DNA from: Mycolicibacterium sp. TUM20985
GTDB lineage: Bacteria; Actinomycetota; Actinomycetes; Mycobacteriales; Mycobacteriaceae
Direction of reading: 5' to 3'
Assembly (NCBI RefSeq): GCF_030295745.1
Contig: NZ_AP027291.1
Span: 5,146,001-5,210,000 of the forward strand
DNA: 64,000 bases
The notes under the pieces are model-generated. The model ran no database searches. It saw only the letters and a list, made by a program, of their open reading frames with translations, and was not told where the DNA came from. Position 1 is the first letter of the stretch, and every line of letters begins with the position of its first letter. Shown piece by piece: positions 1-7,776 of this stretch. A program made the translations under genes and the position numbers.

Positions 1-1356
1 GATCCGCCTCCCGAACAGTCGGACCTGATCGCCGACGAACTGTGCGGTGTCCTCGATGCCGTCTCGGGCAACCCCGCAGTCACCGTCGTCAGCGGGGGGA
101 GCGAAACTCTGCAGCGGCCCGAGATGTTGGGCCTGGACCGCGAACAGCGCTCGATCGCCCTCATCGAGTCGGTGCTACCCGCACGGGTGGCACGCCACAG
201 CGATGCCCACTACGTCACGGCGTCGCCGTCACCACCCCCCGACTCCGACGACCTGGCCATCCGGCCTGATACGGGGATCGCGCACTGGTTCGGCGTTGGC
301 GGCTACCTTCGACCGGTTGCCGACGTCCACACCGCGGGGGTGAGATTCGCCGCCGAATGCCTTGCCTTCTCCAACCCGCCGGTCCTCGCCGCGGTCGAAC
401 GCCACTTCGGTTCGGCGGCCGTGGCCGGCCACGACCCACGGTGGAAGGCAGCCGTACCGCGCGACCGTGGCTCGTCATGGGACTTCGAGGACGTTCGAGA
501 CTTCTACGCCGAACGCATCTTCGGCGAGGACCTGCTGACCACCCGGCGGATCGACCCCGAGCGCTATCTGCAACTGGGGCGGCTCGCGGTGGCCGAGGCG
601 ATGCGCGCCTGCTTCGCCTTCTGGCGACGACCGGACTCGGGCTGTGGCGGCGCTCTGGTGCTCACGGCCAAGGACCTCTGCCCCGGTGCGGGTTGGGGAC
701 TGCTCGACGTGGACGGGATGCCCAAACCCGCACTGGCCGTGCTCCGTCGGGTGTGGGCGCCCGTATGCGTAGTCGTGGCGGATGGCGGGCTGGCCGGCGT
801 CCGCATCGACGTTCACAACGACACCGAACGGGCGATCAGCGGCGCGCTGCGGCTGATCGCCAGCCACGCCAACGGGAATCGGATGACCGCCGCTCGCGAG
901 GACGTCGTCGTTCCGCCGCACTCGTCGGTGACCCTGACGGACGCCGACGTCACCGGCGCCTTCCGCGATCTGTCCCATGCGTTTCGGTTCGGGCCCGCGA
1001 CCGCCGACGCCATCGAGGCCAGCTTCGACTACGACGACGGCACGGCATCCGTCAGCGACGTCATGATCGTCAATCCCCGCAGCGGTCAGCCGAGCACGGG
1101 CGTCGCGGTGACGGTCACGTCGGACGGCCCGAACGAAGCAGATGACCGATGGCTGCTCGAGGTCTCCTCGCCCGCCTCGCTGCGCTACGTCACCGTCGAC
1201 GCCCCCGGTTGGCAGCCCTCCGACGACTCGTTCCACCTCCCGGTCGGCACCACCCGTCACCTCTTGCTCCGACGGACCACGGCCACCGGGCAGCCCGCAG
1301 GCACGCTCGATTCGATCGATCTCGTGTCGCCCAAGACGTTCGGAGCCCGGCCATGA
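1..1356 (+). CDS. GH2 beta-mannosidase-like glycoside hydrolase, C-terminal part (5' end outside window)
   Basis: The frame is open from base 1, so the start and the N-terminal domains lie upstream of the window. What remains resembles the end of the catalytic barrel of GH2 beta-mannosidases: a GVGGYLRPVADVHTAG segment, then RFAAEC, in which the Glu codon at 355-357 sits where GH2 enzymes carry the nucleophile. A segment KDLCPGAGWGLLD with PKPALAVLRR follows, and then about 160 residues of beta-sandwich-like sequence. It probably hydrolyses a mannose-containing glycan or trims a polymer. The stop overlaps the next start (ATGA at 1353-1356), so it is co-transcribed with acpS and the glycosyltransferases, which points to a role in exopolysaccharide turnover. 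Family placement is by motif only; another GH2 specificity is possible. Confidence 0.75.
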   Translation, partial: DPPPEQSDLIADELCGVLDAVSGNPAVTVVSGGSETLQRPEMLGLDREQRSIALIESVLPARVARHSDAHYVTASPSPPPDSDDLAIRPDTGIAHWFGVGGYLRPVADVHTAGVRFAAECLAFSNPPVLAAVERHFGSAAVAGHDPRWKAAVPRDRGSSWDFEDVRDFYAERIFGEDLLTTRRIDPERYLQLGRLAVAEAMRACFAFWRRPDSGCGGALVLTAKDLCPGAGWGLLDVDGMPKPALAVLRRVWAPVCVVVADGGLAGVRIDVHNDTERAISGALRLIASHANGNRMTAAREDVVVPPHSSVTLTDADVTGAFRDLSHAFRFGPATADAIEASFDYDDGTASVSDVMIVNPRSGQPSTGVAVTVTSDGPNEADDRWLLEVSSPASLRYVTVDAPGWQPSDDSFHLPVGTTRHLLLRRTTATGQPAGTLDSIDLVSPKTFGARP

Positions 1357-1775
1357 CAGAACTCGTGCCCCCGCCGGGGTACCGCATCCGGACCGGCTGC
1401 GACATCGTCGCCGTGGCCGAGGTCGAACAATCCATCGCCTGCTTCGGCGACCGCTATCTGCGCAGGGTCTTCACCCCGGGGGAGCTGAGCTACAGCGACG
1501 GCCCGGACCGCGCGGCCCGGCTGGCGGCGCGCTTCGCCGCCAAGGAGGCGGTGATCAAGGCCTTCGCCGAGCCGTCTGCGGCGTTCGGCTTCTTCGACGT
1601 CGAGGTCGAAACCATGGGCTCGGTGCCGAGGCTGGTGTTCCGCGGCACCGCGGCCAGGTTGGCAGCCGAGCAAGGCTGGGTGAGTAGTTCGGTCTCGCTG
1701 ACACACGCGCCGTGCCATGCCGCTGCGATGGTGGCCGCCAGCTGCGTCGAGAGCCCGCGGTCTACCAATGGGTGA
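1353..1775 (+). CDS. Holo-[acyl-carrier-protein] synthase-like (AcpS-type phosphopantetheinyl transferase)
   Basis: A 140-residue protein of normal AcpS length. It has GCDIVAVAEVE (metal-binding Asp17) and RFAAKEAVIKAF (Glu65 and the Lys of the second motif), the two signatures of enzymes that move phosphopantetheine from CoA to a carrier-protein serine. The start is the ATG inside the ATGA overlap with the upstream hydrolase; starting farther upstream would add out-of-family sequence. It overlaps the following glycosyltransferase by 8 bases. Its place inside a polysaccharide operon with no visible carrier protein is odd. It could be a second copy serving an ACP encoded upstream of the window, or a divergent paralogue with another role. 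The housekeeping acpS of mycobacteria is expected elsewhere. Confidence 0.85.
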   Translation: MTELVPPPGYRIRTGCDIVAVAEVEQSIACFGDRYLRRVFTPGELSYSDGPDRAARLAARFAAKEAVIKAFAEPSAAFGFFDVEVETMGSVPRLVFRGTAARLAAEQGWVSSSVSLTHAPCHAAAMVAASCVESPRSTNG

Positions 1776-2637
1776 GCACGCTCGAATCTCCTTGATCTGC
1801 AGCACGATCGGTCGCCCCCGGGCAATTCGCGAGCTCCTCGACTCCGTCGCCCGCAGCGACGTCGCCGAGGCCGTTGAGTTCGTGCTCGTCGATCAAAGTC
1901 CGGACCGCTCTTGCATCGCCGTGCTCGACGAGGTCGACATGCCGGGACCAAAGATCTCGACGGTCACGGGTCGAGGTCTGTCGATCGGGCGCAACCGCGG
2001 CATCGCCCTGTCCACCGCGCCCATCCTCGCGTTTCCCGACGACAACTGCCTCTTCCCCACGGACACCATCGGCCGGGCGCTCGACGTGCTCGTCGGCCGC
2101 CCTGACCTCGCAGGCATATCGGGTACGCAAGCGACCGCCGCAGGCACGCCGTCGATGCTCCGGTGGCCGGACGAGCCCACCCTCATCACGCGCAGGAACT
2201 TCTTCCGCACGTCCATCTCCAGCACGCTCTTCCTTCGCCGATCGGCGCTGCCGTCGGACGGCCCGTTCGACGAAGGGATCGGTGCCGGGTCGGTCGGCTG
2301 GCGCGGCGCGGGCGAAGAGTCCGATCTGCTGCTGCGCTTGATCGCTTCAGGACACCAGGTGCTGTACCGACCCGATATCGTCGTCAACCAGGAAGACGAC
2401 CGCGACGCGATTACGGATGAGTACGTGACCAAGATGCTGAAGTACGGGGTCGGCATGGGTCACCTCTGGCGGCGCCACCGGCTCTCGAGGGCGCAACTGG
2501 GTTACCTCGCGGCGCGCAAGCTCGCCGGGTGCGGCATGCGCACCGTGCGCGGCAGGACGATCGAGGCCAGGGCGGACATTGCCTATCTCCGCGGCCAGTG
2601 GGCCGGATATCGCGGCACCGACCCGAAGGCCCCATGA
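1768..2637 (+). CDS. Family 2 (GT-A) glycosyltransferase
   Basis: A 289-residue glycosyltransferase of the GT2 type. It begins RISLICSTIGRP, has VDQSPD after the first strand, and carries the nucleotide-sugar and metal motif FPDDNC (Asp91-Asp92) preceded by GRGLSIGRNRGIA. The chosen ATG at 1768 places the Rossmann strand right at the N-terminus; an earlier in-frame ATG at 1717 lies deep inside acpS and adds non-conserved residues. No membrane segments are apparent, so it should act on the cytoplasmic face, adding a sugar to a lipid-linked repeat unit. It overlaps acpS by 8 bases and the polymerase gene by 4, in a tight operon. The sugar specificity cannot be read. Confidence 0.85.
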   Translation: MGEHARISLICSTIGRPRAIRELLDSVARSDVAEAVEFVLVDQSPDRSCIAVLDEVDMPGPKISTVTGRGLSIGRNRGIALSTAPILAFPDDNCLFPTDTIGRALDVLVGRPDLAGISGTQATAAGTPSMLRWPDEPTLITRRNFFRTSISSTLFLRRSALPSDGPFDEGIGAGSVGWRGAGEESDLLLRLIASGHQVLYRPDIVVNQEDDRDAITDEYVTKMLKYGVGMGHLWRRHRLSRAQLGYLAARKLAGCGMRTVRGRTIEARADIAYLRGQWAGYRGTDPKAP

Positions 2638-3983
2638 CCCAGGCGACACCCGCCACCGCATCCGGCGGCCACGCCGGCGGGACCGACCGTTCGCCCCGTC
2701 CCGGTCTGTGGTGGTTGTCGCCTGCGATCATCCCGCTCGTCGTGGCCGCTGCCGCGATCCTGCCGACGGCGTTCACCAGCGACGAGACGTTCCGCACGTC
2801 GTGGCGCAGTCCCAAGTCGGTCACCACCGACACCCTCCTGCTGTTCGCGTGCGGCGCCGCCGCGGTCGCCTTCGGCGCGCTGGTCGGGATCGCTCTGGCA
2901 CGCAACCGATCACCTCGAACCCTCACCGGCCCCTGGCCGGGCCTGGACGAAGAGACCATTCGGCTCCTTCGCCGCTCGAGCACCGTGCTGACCACCGCCA
3001 CCGTCCTGGGATACCTCGGGTTCGTGGTGCTGATCGCCAGAGCGGGGATCTCACCGGCCGAACTGTTCGGCGGATCCGACGCCTACGGGTCGGTAGCGCT
3101 GAAGGACCGCATCGGCACCGTGCCCGGCGTCACCACGCTGACGCAATTGGGAATCGCCGCCGTGGTGGTCTCGACCGTCACGCTCACCCAGCAATTCTCC
3201 CGGCGCGAGCTGGGCAAGATTGCTCTGGTCATCGGGCTCGCCGTCCCGCGCGCCTACATCTACTCCGAGAGGCTGGCGCTACTCGAACTGGTCATCCCGG
3301 TGTGCGTCATCGTCGCCATGAAATTGTCGACCCGGCGCGGCCCGCCGAGGCTGATCGCGCAGACGATCCCCGTCTTCGGCATGGTGGTCGTCGTCGCTCT
3401 CTTCGGACTGTTCGAATACTTCCGGTCGTGGACGTTCTATCGGGCGCAGGGGGCCACCTCGTTCGTCGACTTCGCCATCAGTCGATTCGCCGGCTACTAC
3501 GCGACCGCATTGAACAACGGCCAATTGGTCATCGACCATCTGCAGTGGCCCAATCGATGGCCGTACGACACCATAGAAGCGTTCTGGACCGCGCCTGGCA
3601 TCGAGAACGTGGGTCTCTACGAGCGAGTCGGCGGCCACGTGCCGCCGTACAACCGCACCGACATGTCGCCGTACTTCGACGTCCTCAAGCACTACGCGAA
3701 CCCCGAATTCAACAATCCGAGTGGTTACGCCGCACCCTTCGTGGACTACGGCGTCGTCGGCGGCCTCGCCTTCTTCCTGGCCGTCGGGATAGTAGCCGGA
3801 CTGCTCTATGAATTCTTTGCCAGCGGACGGCCGATGGCGTTGCTGCTGTACCCGGTGGTCTTCACCGGTCTCGTCGAGATGCCCCGCTACCTTTACTGGG
3901 TCCAAGGGCGCACAACGTACACTTGGGTTGCACTTCTGGCGATCACCGTACTGATTGCCAAAAACACCCGGCAACGCCGGTAG
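2634..3983 (+). CDS. Polytopic membrane protein, Wzy-like oligosaccharide repeat-unit polymerase
   Basis: A 449-residue protein with about ten hydrophobic segments, beginning near residues 25-45. A larger hydrophilic loop (about residues 270-370) separates the N-terminal helices from the last three, an arrangement seen in O-antigen and exopolysaccharide polymerases. A YSERLALLE segment after the fifth or sixth helix resembles the Arg-containing motif of oligosaccharide repeat-unit polymerases. The start ATG at 2634 overlaps the stop of the GT2 gene (ATGA). With a Wzx-like flippase and a Wzz-like protein nearby, the natural reading is a polymerase joining flipped repeat units outside the membrane. 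Sequence conservation of Wzy proteins is low, so the call rests on topology and context; an O-antigen ligase is the main alternative. Confidence 0.65.
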   Translation: MTQATPATASGGHAGGTDRSPRPGLWWLSPAIIPLVVAAAAILPTAFTSDETFRTSWRSPKSVTTDTLLLFACGAAAVAFGALVGIALARNRSPRTLTGPWPGLDEETIRLLRRSSTVLTTATVLGYLGFVVLIARAGISPAELFGGSDAYGSVALKDRIGTVPGVTTLTQLGIAAVVVSTVTLTQQFSRRELGKIALVIGLAVPRAYIYSERLALLELVIPVCVIVAMKLSTRRGPPRLIAQTIPVFGMVVVVALFGLFEYFRSWTFYRAQGATSFVDFAISRFAGYYATALNNGQLVIDHLQWPNRWPYDTIEAFWTAPGIENVGLYERVGGHVPPYNRTDMSPYFDVLKHYANPEFNNPSGYAAPFVDYGVVGGLAFFLAVGIVAGLLYEFFASGRPMALLLYPVVFTGLVEMPRYLYWVQGRTTYTWVALLAITVLIAKNTRQRR

Positions 3984-4055
3984 CAGGCGCTGCGCAGTTC
4001 ACCGACGACGAGGTCCCAGGGCGTCCCTGCCGCGAATCATCGAGACAGAGGGACC

Positions 4056-5147
4056 ATGCGAGCCAAACGAGCGGCAATTGTGATCTTGGTCATGGCCGTA
4101 TTGGCCATCGGCTGCCAGAGCACAGAGTCCAAGAGCGATACCCCCACCGACAGCACAGCCGCTCTGCAAGCTCAGCTGGACGCGATGAAGCCTGGTGGCA
4201 GCCTCACGCTGGACGCCAAGGCCTACGCCCACAGCGGTGTCCTCCACCTCCGCGTGCCCCGTGTCCAGATCGACGGCAACGGCGCCACCCTGCAGGCGAC
4301 CAACGACGCCACCTCCGCGATCCAGATCCAGGCCGACGGCGTGCAGCTCAGCAACCTCAGGTTGACCGCACCTGCGCAGGGGCCGCGGATGAGTAGCCTC
4401 GATCAGCACAAGCTCGTCGTCGCCGGCAACGGGGACACCGTCGCCAACGTCACGATCGACGGCTCCGCGGCGGCGGGCATCTTCGTCAGTGGCGCGCAGA
4501 ACTTCACACTCAGGAACGTCGACATCAGCAACACCCGTGCTGACGGCCTCCATATGACCGACGGTGCCGGTCCTGGCGTCGTCAACGGAGTGAAAACCGG
4601 CCAGACGGGCGATGACGCCGTCGCCGTGGTCTCCTACCGGGATGCCAAGCCCACGCATGACATCAACGTCAGCAACGTTTCCGTAGCGAGCACGCGCTGG
4701 GGCCGCGGCATTTCTGTGGTCGGCGGCTCCAACATCGACGTGACCGGCTTCGACGTCGCCTCCACCAACGCCGCGGCGGTCTACGTCGCGACCGAGGGCA
4801 GCCCATACTTCACGCTGCCCGTCGACGACGTCACGATCAGCAACGGCTCGATCCGGCAGGCAAACCAGAACCCCGACATCGTCCACGGCGCGATCCTCGT
4901 GGTCGCGGCGAGCCAGAGCGCAGGCATTCGGAACGTGACGATCTCGAACGTCGACATCTCGGGCACCAGTCCCACAGCGGGTCGAAACGTCGCCATCATC
5001 GACGACGGCGGATCCATCGGACAGGTCGCGATCGACCAGATCCACATCGATAGCGACGCAGTCGACCCCTTCGTCGCGCAGGCCAATTCCGGCGGCTACC
5101 AGCTCGCGGGATGGACGATTGGCGGAAAATCGGTTAACGTCGGCTGA
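4056..5147 (+). CDS. Secreted lipoprotein with right-handed parallel beta-helix (pectate-lyase / epimerase-like fold)
   Basis: The 363-residue product starts with a lipoprotein signal: basic MRAKR, a hydrophobic core, and lipobox LAIGC with Cys20. The rest is made of short repeating strands such as VQIDGNGATLQA, VQLSNLRLTAP, FTLRNVDISN, HDINVSNVSVA and IRNVTISNVDIS, the regular N-V-x-I/V-S-N pattern of parallel beta-helices found in polysaccharide lyases, hydrolases and C5-epimerases. No catalytic residues can be assigned. It is preceded by an AGAGGGACC ribosome site 72 bases after the polymerase. Lodged outside the membrane, it may modify, bind or cut the nascent polymer, as beta-helix proteins do in alginate-type systems. 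That role is inferred from context. Confidence 0.7.
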   Translation: MRAKRAAIVILVMAVLAIGCQSTESKSDTPTDSTAALQAQLDAMKPGGSLTLDAKAYAHSGVLHLRVPRVQIDGNGATLQATNDATSAIQIQADGVQLSNLRLTAPAQGPRMSSLDQHKLVVAGNGDTVANVTIDGSAAAGIFVSGAQNFTLRNVDISNTRADGLHMTDGAGPGVVNGVKTGQTGDDAVAVVSYRDAKPTHDINVSNVSVASTRWGRGISVVGGSNIDVTGFDVASTNAAAVYVATEGSPYFTLPVDDVTISNGSIRQANQNPDIVHGAILVVAASQSAGIRNVTISNVDISGTSPTAGRNVAIIDDGGSIGQVAIDQIHIDSDAVDPFVAQANSGGYQLAGWTIGGKSVNVG

Positions 5148-5215
5148 TCGGGCAAACTTCTCTGGTCCGAAGCCAGGGATCGCGAGACCGCCGCCCACGA
5201 CGACAGGGGCAACAC

Positions 5216-6436
5216 GTGTCCGCCAATCCCGAGCCGCGCACGCCTGCCCTCATTAGCCAACGACCGGGTGAAGCAGCCTTTGCCAAAACTGCCGCCAGAG
5301 GGTCAAAACCCGTGACGCCGCCGGTTCGACTGCACGTCAACGGCAAGTGGCTGGCCCAACGCGTCACCGGCACCCAGCGCTACGCCACGGAGGTCGTCCG
5401 GGCGATCATCGCGACGGAGTCCGCCCCTCTGGTGCTACACGTCCCGGCCGGGGCCGTCGTCCCGGAGTGGCTCCAAGAATCCGAGCTGGTCGACGTCCGG
5501 CGCGCCCCCGTGGCGGGCGTCCTCTTCGAGCAGATCTACCTGCCGATCGTCTCCGCGGGGCACACGCTGCTGAACTTCGCGGGTCCAGCCCCGATCATGA
5601 AGCGCCGCCAGCTGGTGACGATGCACGACGCCGCCCCGTTCCGTTGGCCCCAGACCTACACCAAGGCCTTCGTCGCGTTCTACCGAGTCATGTACACCCT
5701 GCTCGGACGTTGGGCCCAGCAGCTCGTGACCGTGTCGCACTTCAGCGCGCGTGAGTTGAACGACGTCCTCCGCATACCGCTGTCCCGATTCGTCGTCGCC
5801 GGCTGTTCGGCCGATGCCCTCAGCTCGGTGGTGCCAGTCCGTCCCGACCTCGACGTTTCCCACCCCTTCTACCTCGTGGTGGGCACCTTGGCGGTGCACA
5901 AGAACCTGCCCGCTCCGGTCCAAGCGTTGGTGGCCTCGGGCAGGTCCGTCGTGGTGGTGGGGGCGTCCGGAGACCGACAGGCCTTCTCCCAAAGTTCGAC
6001 CATGCCCCAGGGCACGGTGATTGCTGGTCACCTGGACGATTCCGAACTCGCCTGGCTGTATCAGAATGCCCGCGCGCTGATATTCCCCTCCAAGTACGAG
6101 GGTTTCGGCCTGCCGCCACTGGAGGCGCAGAAGCTTGGCTGTCCCGTCGTCACGTCCTTCGCCGCAGCCCTACCCGAGGTCGTCGCACAGGCCGGTCTCT
6201 ACTTCGACCCGGATGATCCCGCCACCCTGATCGAGGCCCTCGACACGCTGGAATGCGACGAGTCCCTTGCCCAGGACCTTCGCAGGCGTGGCCTGGCGAA
6301 TGCGCAGCGCTACTCCTGGCACGACACCGCCGTCGCGGTCCTGGAATCGGTGGGCGTCTCGGTGCCGTCGCGACCCGACCTCACCGTGCCGAATCGGCCG
6401 CGCCGTCTTCCTCGACGTCTTCCTCTGCGGGCCTGA
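5216..6436 (+). CDS. Family 4 (GT-B) glycosyltransferase
   Basis: A 406-residue GT-B enzyme. The C-terminal half contains the GT4 E-x7-E signature SKYEGFGLPPLEAQKLGCPV, preceded by the second Rossmann region PFYLVVGTLAVHKNLP. The N-terminal half starts at VRLHVNGKWLAQRVTGTQRYA, typical of family members that transfer mannose or related sugars. The GTG start at 5216 follows CGACAGGGGC; about 40 poorly conserved residues precede the fold, so a later start is possible. It is the last plus-strand gene of the polysaccharide cluster, and its 3' end overlaps the convergent flippase gene by 56 bases. It presumably builds the lipid-linked repeat unit on the cytoplasmic side. Confidence 0.85.
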   Translation: MSANPEPRTPALISQRPGEAAFAKTAARGSKPVTPPVRLHVNGKWLAQRVTGTQRYATEVVRAIIATESAPLVLHVPAGAVVPEWLQESELVDVRRAPVAGVLFEQIYLPIVSAGHTLLNFAGPAPIMKRRQLVTMHDAAPFRWPQTYTKAFVAFYRVMYTLLGRWAQQLVTVSHFSARELNDVLRIPLSRFVVAGCSADALSSVVPVRPDLDVSHPFYLVVGTLAVHKNLPAPVQALVASGRSVVVVGASGDRQAFSQSSTMPQGTVIAGHLDDSELAWLYQNARALIFPSKYEGFGLPPLEAQKLGCPVVTSFAAALPEVVAQAGLYFDPDDPATLIEALDTLECDESLAQDLRRRGLANAQRYSWHDTAVAVLESVGVSVPSRPDLTVPNRPRRLPRRLPLRA

Positions 6437-7763
6437 GGCGCGTCCGCTCGGACACTAGCTCCCTTAGCGCCTGTACCAGATTCAGCCGCGGATGCGGCGC
6501 CTGCTCCAAATACTTTCGCGCGGTGAGCCATTCGCTGACCGACAGAAGGACCATGCCGCAGGTCGACACGATCGCCAACTGCATCGGCCCGCCCAGGAAA
6601 GCCGCCGCGACCGCGCATGGCAGAAACACGACGAGCACGCCGAGCGCTGTCCGCGACACCTCGTTGATCCGTCCACAGATGATGAGCAGCGAAATGTTCA
6701 CCCCGAGAGCCCCCTGGGCGATGCCACCGCAGGCCAGTACGACCAAGAGCCAGATGGCGCCCCGCATCTCCGGCCCGTAGGCGATCTCGAGAGCCACGTC
6801 GCCGAACGCGGCGAACGCCAACACGACCAGGATGACCACGACGGTGTTGATCGTCGCCAGGCTCGATAGCAGCCGCACCACCTCGTCTCGCCGACCTGCG
6901 GCCCATAGCCGGGCTGCAGGCGGGGTCACCGCAAGTGCGGCAAGGCTCTCGAGGAGGGTCACCTGCATCGCGATGGTCGCGGCTGCGCTGTAGATGATGG
7001 CCGTCTCGGGCGGGAAGGCAGCGTTCGCCAACCAGATCGTGCCGGAAATCATCATGAATGCCGTGAGTTCCAGACTGAACAGACGCGTGCCCGAGTTGAT
7101 CGCAGTCCGAAGGGAGATATGCCCGCCAGGGCCGAAGATCGCGACATCGTTCCGCGCAAGCCACAGGGCCGCCAAGAGTTGGAATCCCGCTACGCCAACG
7201 TAGGTGGCGAGCACGTCGATCAATGTTGGCCGTTCGACGATCAGCGCCACCAGTGCCACCACGGGAACCACCATCGCGCTGCGGACGTAGTGCATCGTCG
7301 CCACCGACGCCAGTACCCTGCCGTAGGCGGCGAAGATGTCGCTCAACATCATTCGGACGGATTCGATGGCGATGACGGTGGCGGTCAGCAGCAGCGCGGG
7401 CAAGAAGTTTCCGTGGCCGATCAGTCCCCAGGTCGCAAACAACGCCACGATGGGCGCGCTGACGGCGGACAATATCATCGTCGCGCGCAGGTGAGCTCCG
7501 GCGATGAGTCGGCGCTTTGCCGGATCAGGCTCAGAGGGGATTAGCCGAATGACGTTGGGTCCCAAGCCCAGCCGCCCGACGACCGAGCCTATCGAGAGCG
7601 CGGCGAGGATGGCGAAGAACGTCGCGGTGTCCCGGGCGTCGAGGGTCCTCACCACGACGATCGTCAACGCGAACGTGGCCACGGTGCCAAGTGCGGCGGC
7701 TCCCACGCGGAGGAGGAAGCTGTGCCGCAGTTCGGCTTTCGCACCGGTGGCGTCACCGCTCAT
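6381..7763 (-). CDS. Wzx-like polysaccharide flippase (MOP exporter superfamily)
   Basis: A 460-residue polytopic protein with 12-14 predicted helices. Its N-terminal pattern is typical of Wzx proteins: LRVGAAALGTVATFALTIVVVRTLDARDTATFFAILA, broken here at the usual charged loop, followed by RLGLGPNVIRLIP. The start at 7763 has GAGG seven bases upstream; an ATG at 7796 has no ribosome site and would overlap the preceding gene. It lies 13 bases after the Wzz-like gene and is transcribed with it. The expected role is moving lipid-linked repeat units across the plasma membrane for the Wzy-like protein encoded on the opposite strand. Other MOP functions such as teichoic-acid or lipid II export are less likely in this setting. 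Confidence 0.8.
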   Translation of the reverse strand: MSGDATGAKAELRHSFLLRVGAAALGTVATFALTIVVVRTLDARDTATFFAILAALSIGSVVGRLGLGPNVIRLIPSEPDPAKRRLIAGAHLRATMILSAVSAPIVALFATWGLIGHGNFLPALLLTATVIAIESVRMMLSDIFAAYGRVLASVATMHYVRSAMVVPVVALVALIVERPTLIDVLATYVGVAGFQLLAALWLARNDVAIFGPGGHISLRTAINSGTRLFSLELTAFMMISGTIWLANAAFPPETAIIYSAAATIAMQVTLLESLAALAVTPPAARLWAAGRRDEVVRLLSSLATINTVVVILVVLAFAAFGDVALEIAYGPEMRGAIWLLVVLACGGIAQGALGVNISLLIICGRINEVSRTALGVLVVFLPCAVAAAFLGGPMQLAIVSTCGMVLLSVSEWLTARKYLEQAPHPRLNLVQALRELVSERTRLRPAEEDVEEDGAADSAR

Positions 7764-7776
7764 GGTCGCCTCGCGA

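Noticed and set aside
3997..4003. GTTCACC upstream of the beta-helix gene as a RegX3 site
   Set aside because: Only a single half-site with no second copy at 10-11 bases; too weak to claim control by RegX3.
3999..5198. 399-codon minus-strand frame opposite the beta-helix lipoprotein
   Set aside because: The plus strand has a lipoprotein signal and regular beta-helix repeats; the minus translation is Asp/Val-rich with no recognisable fold.
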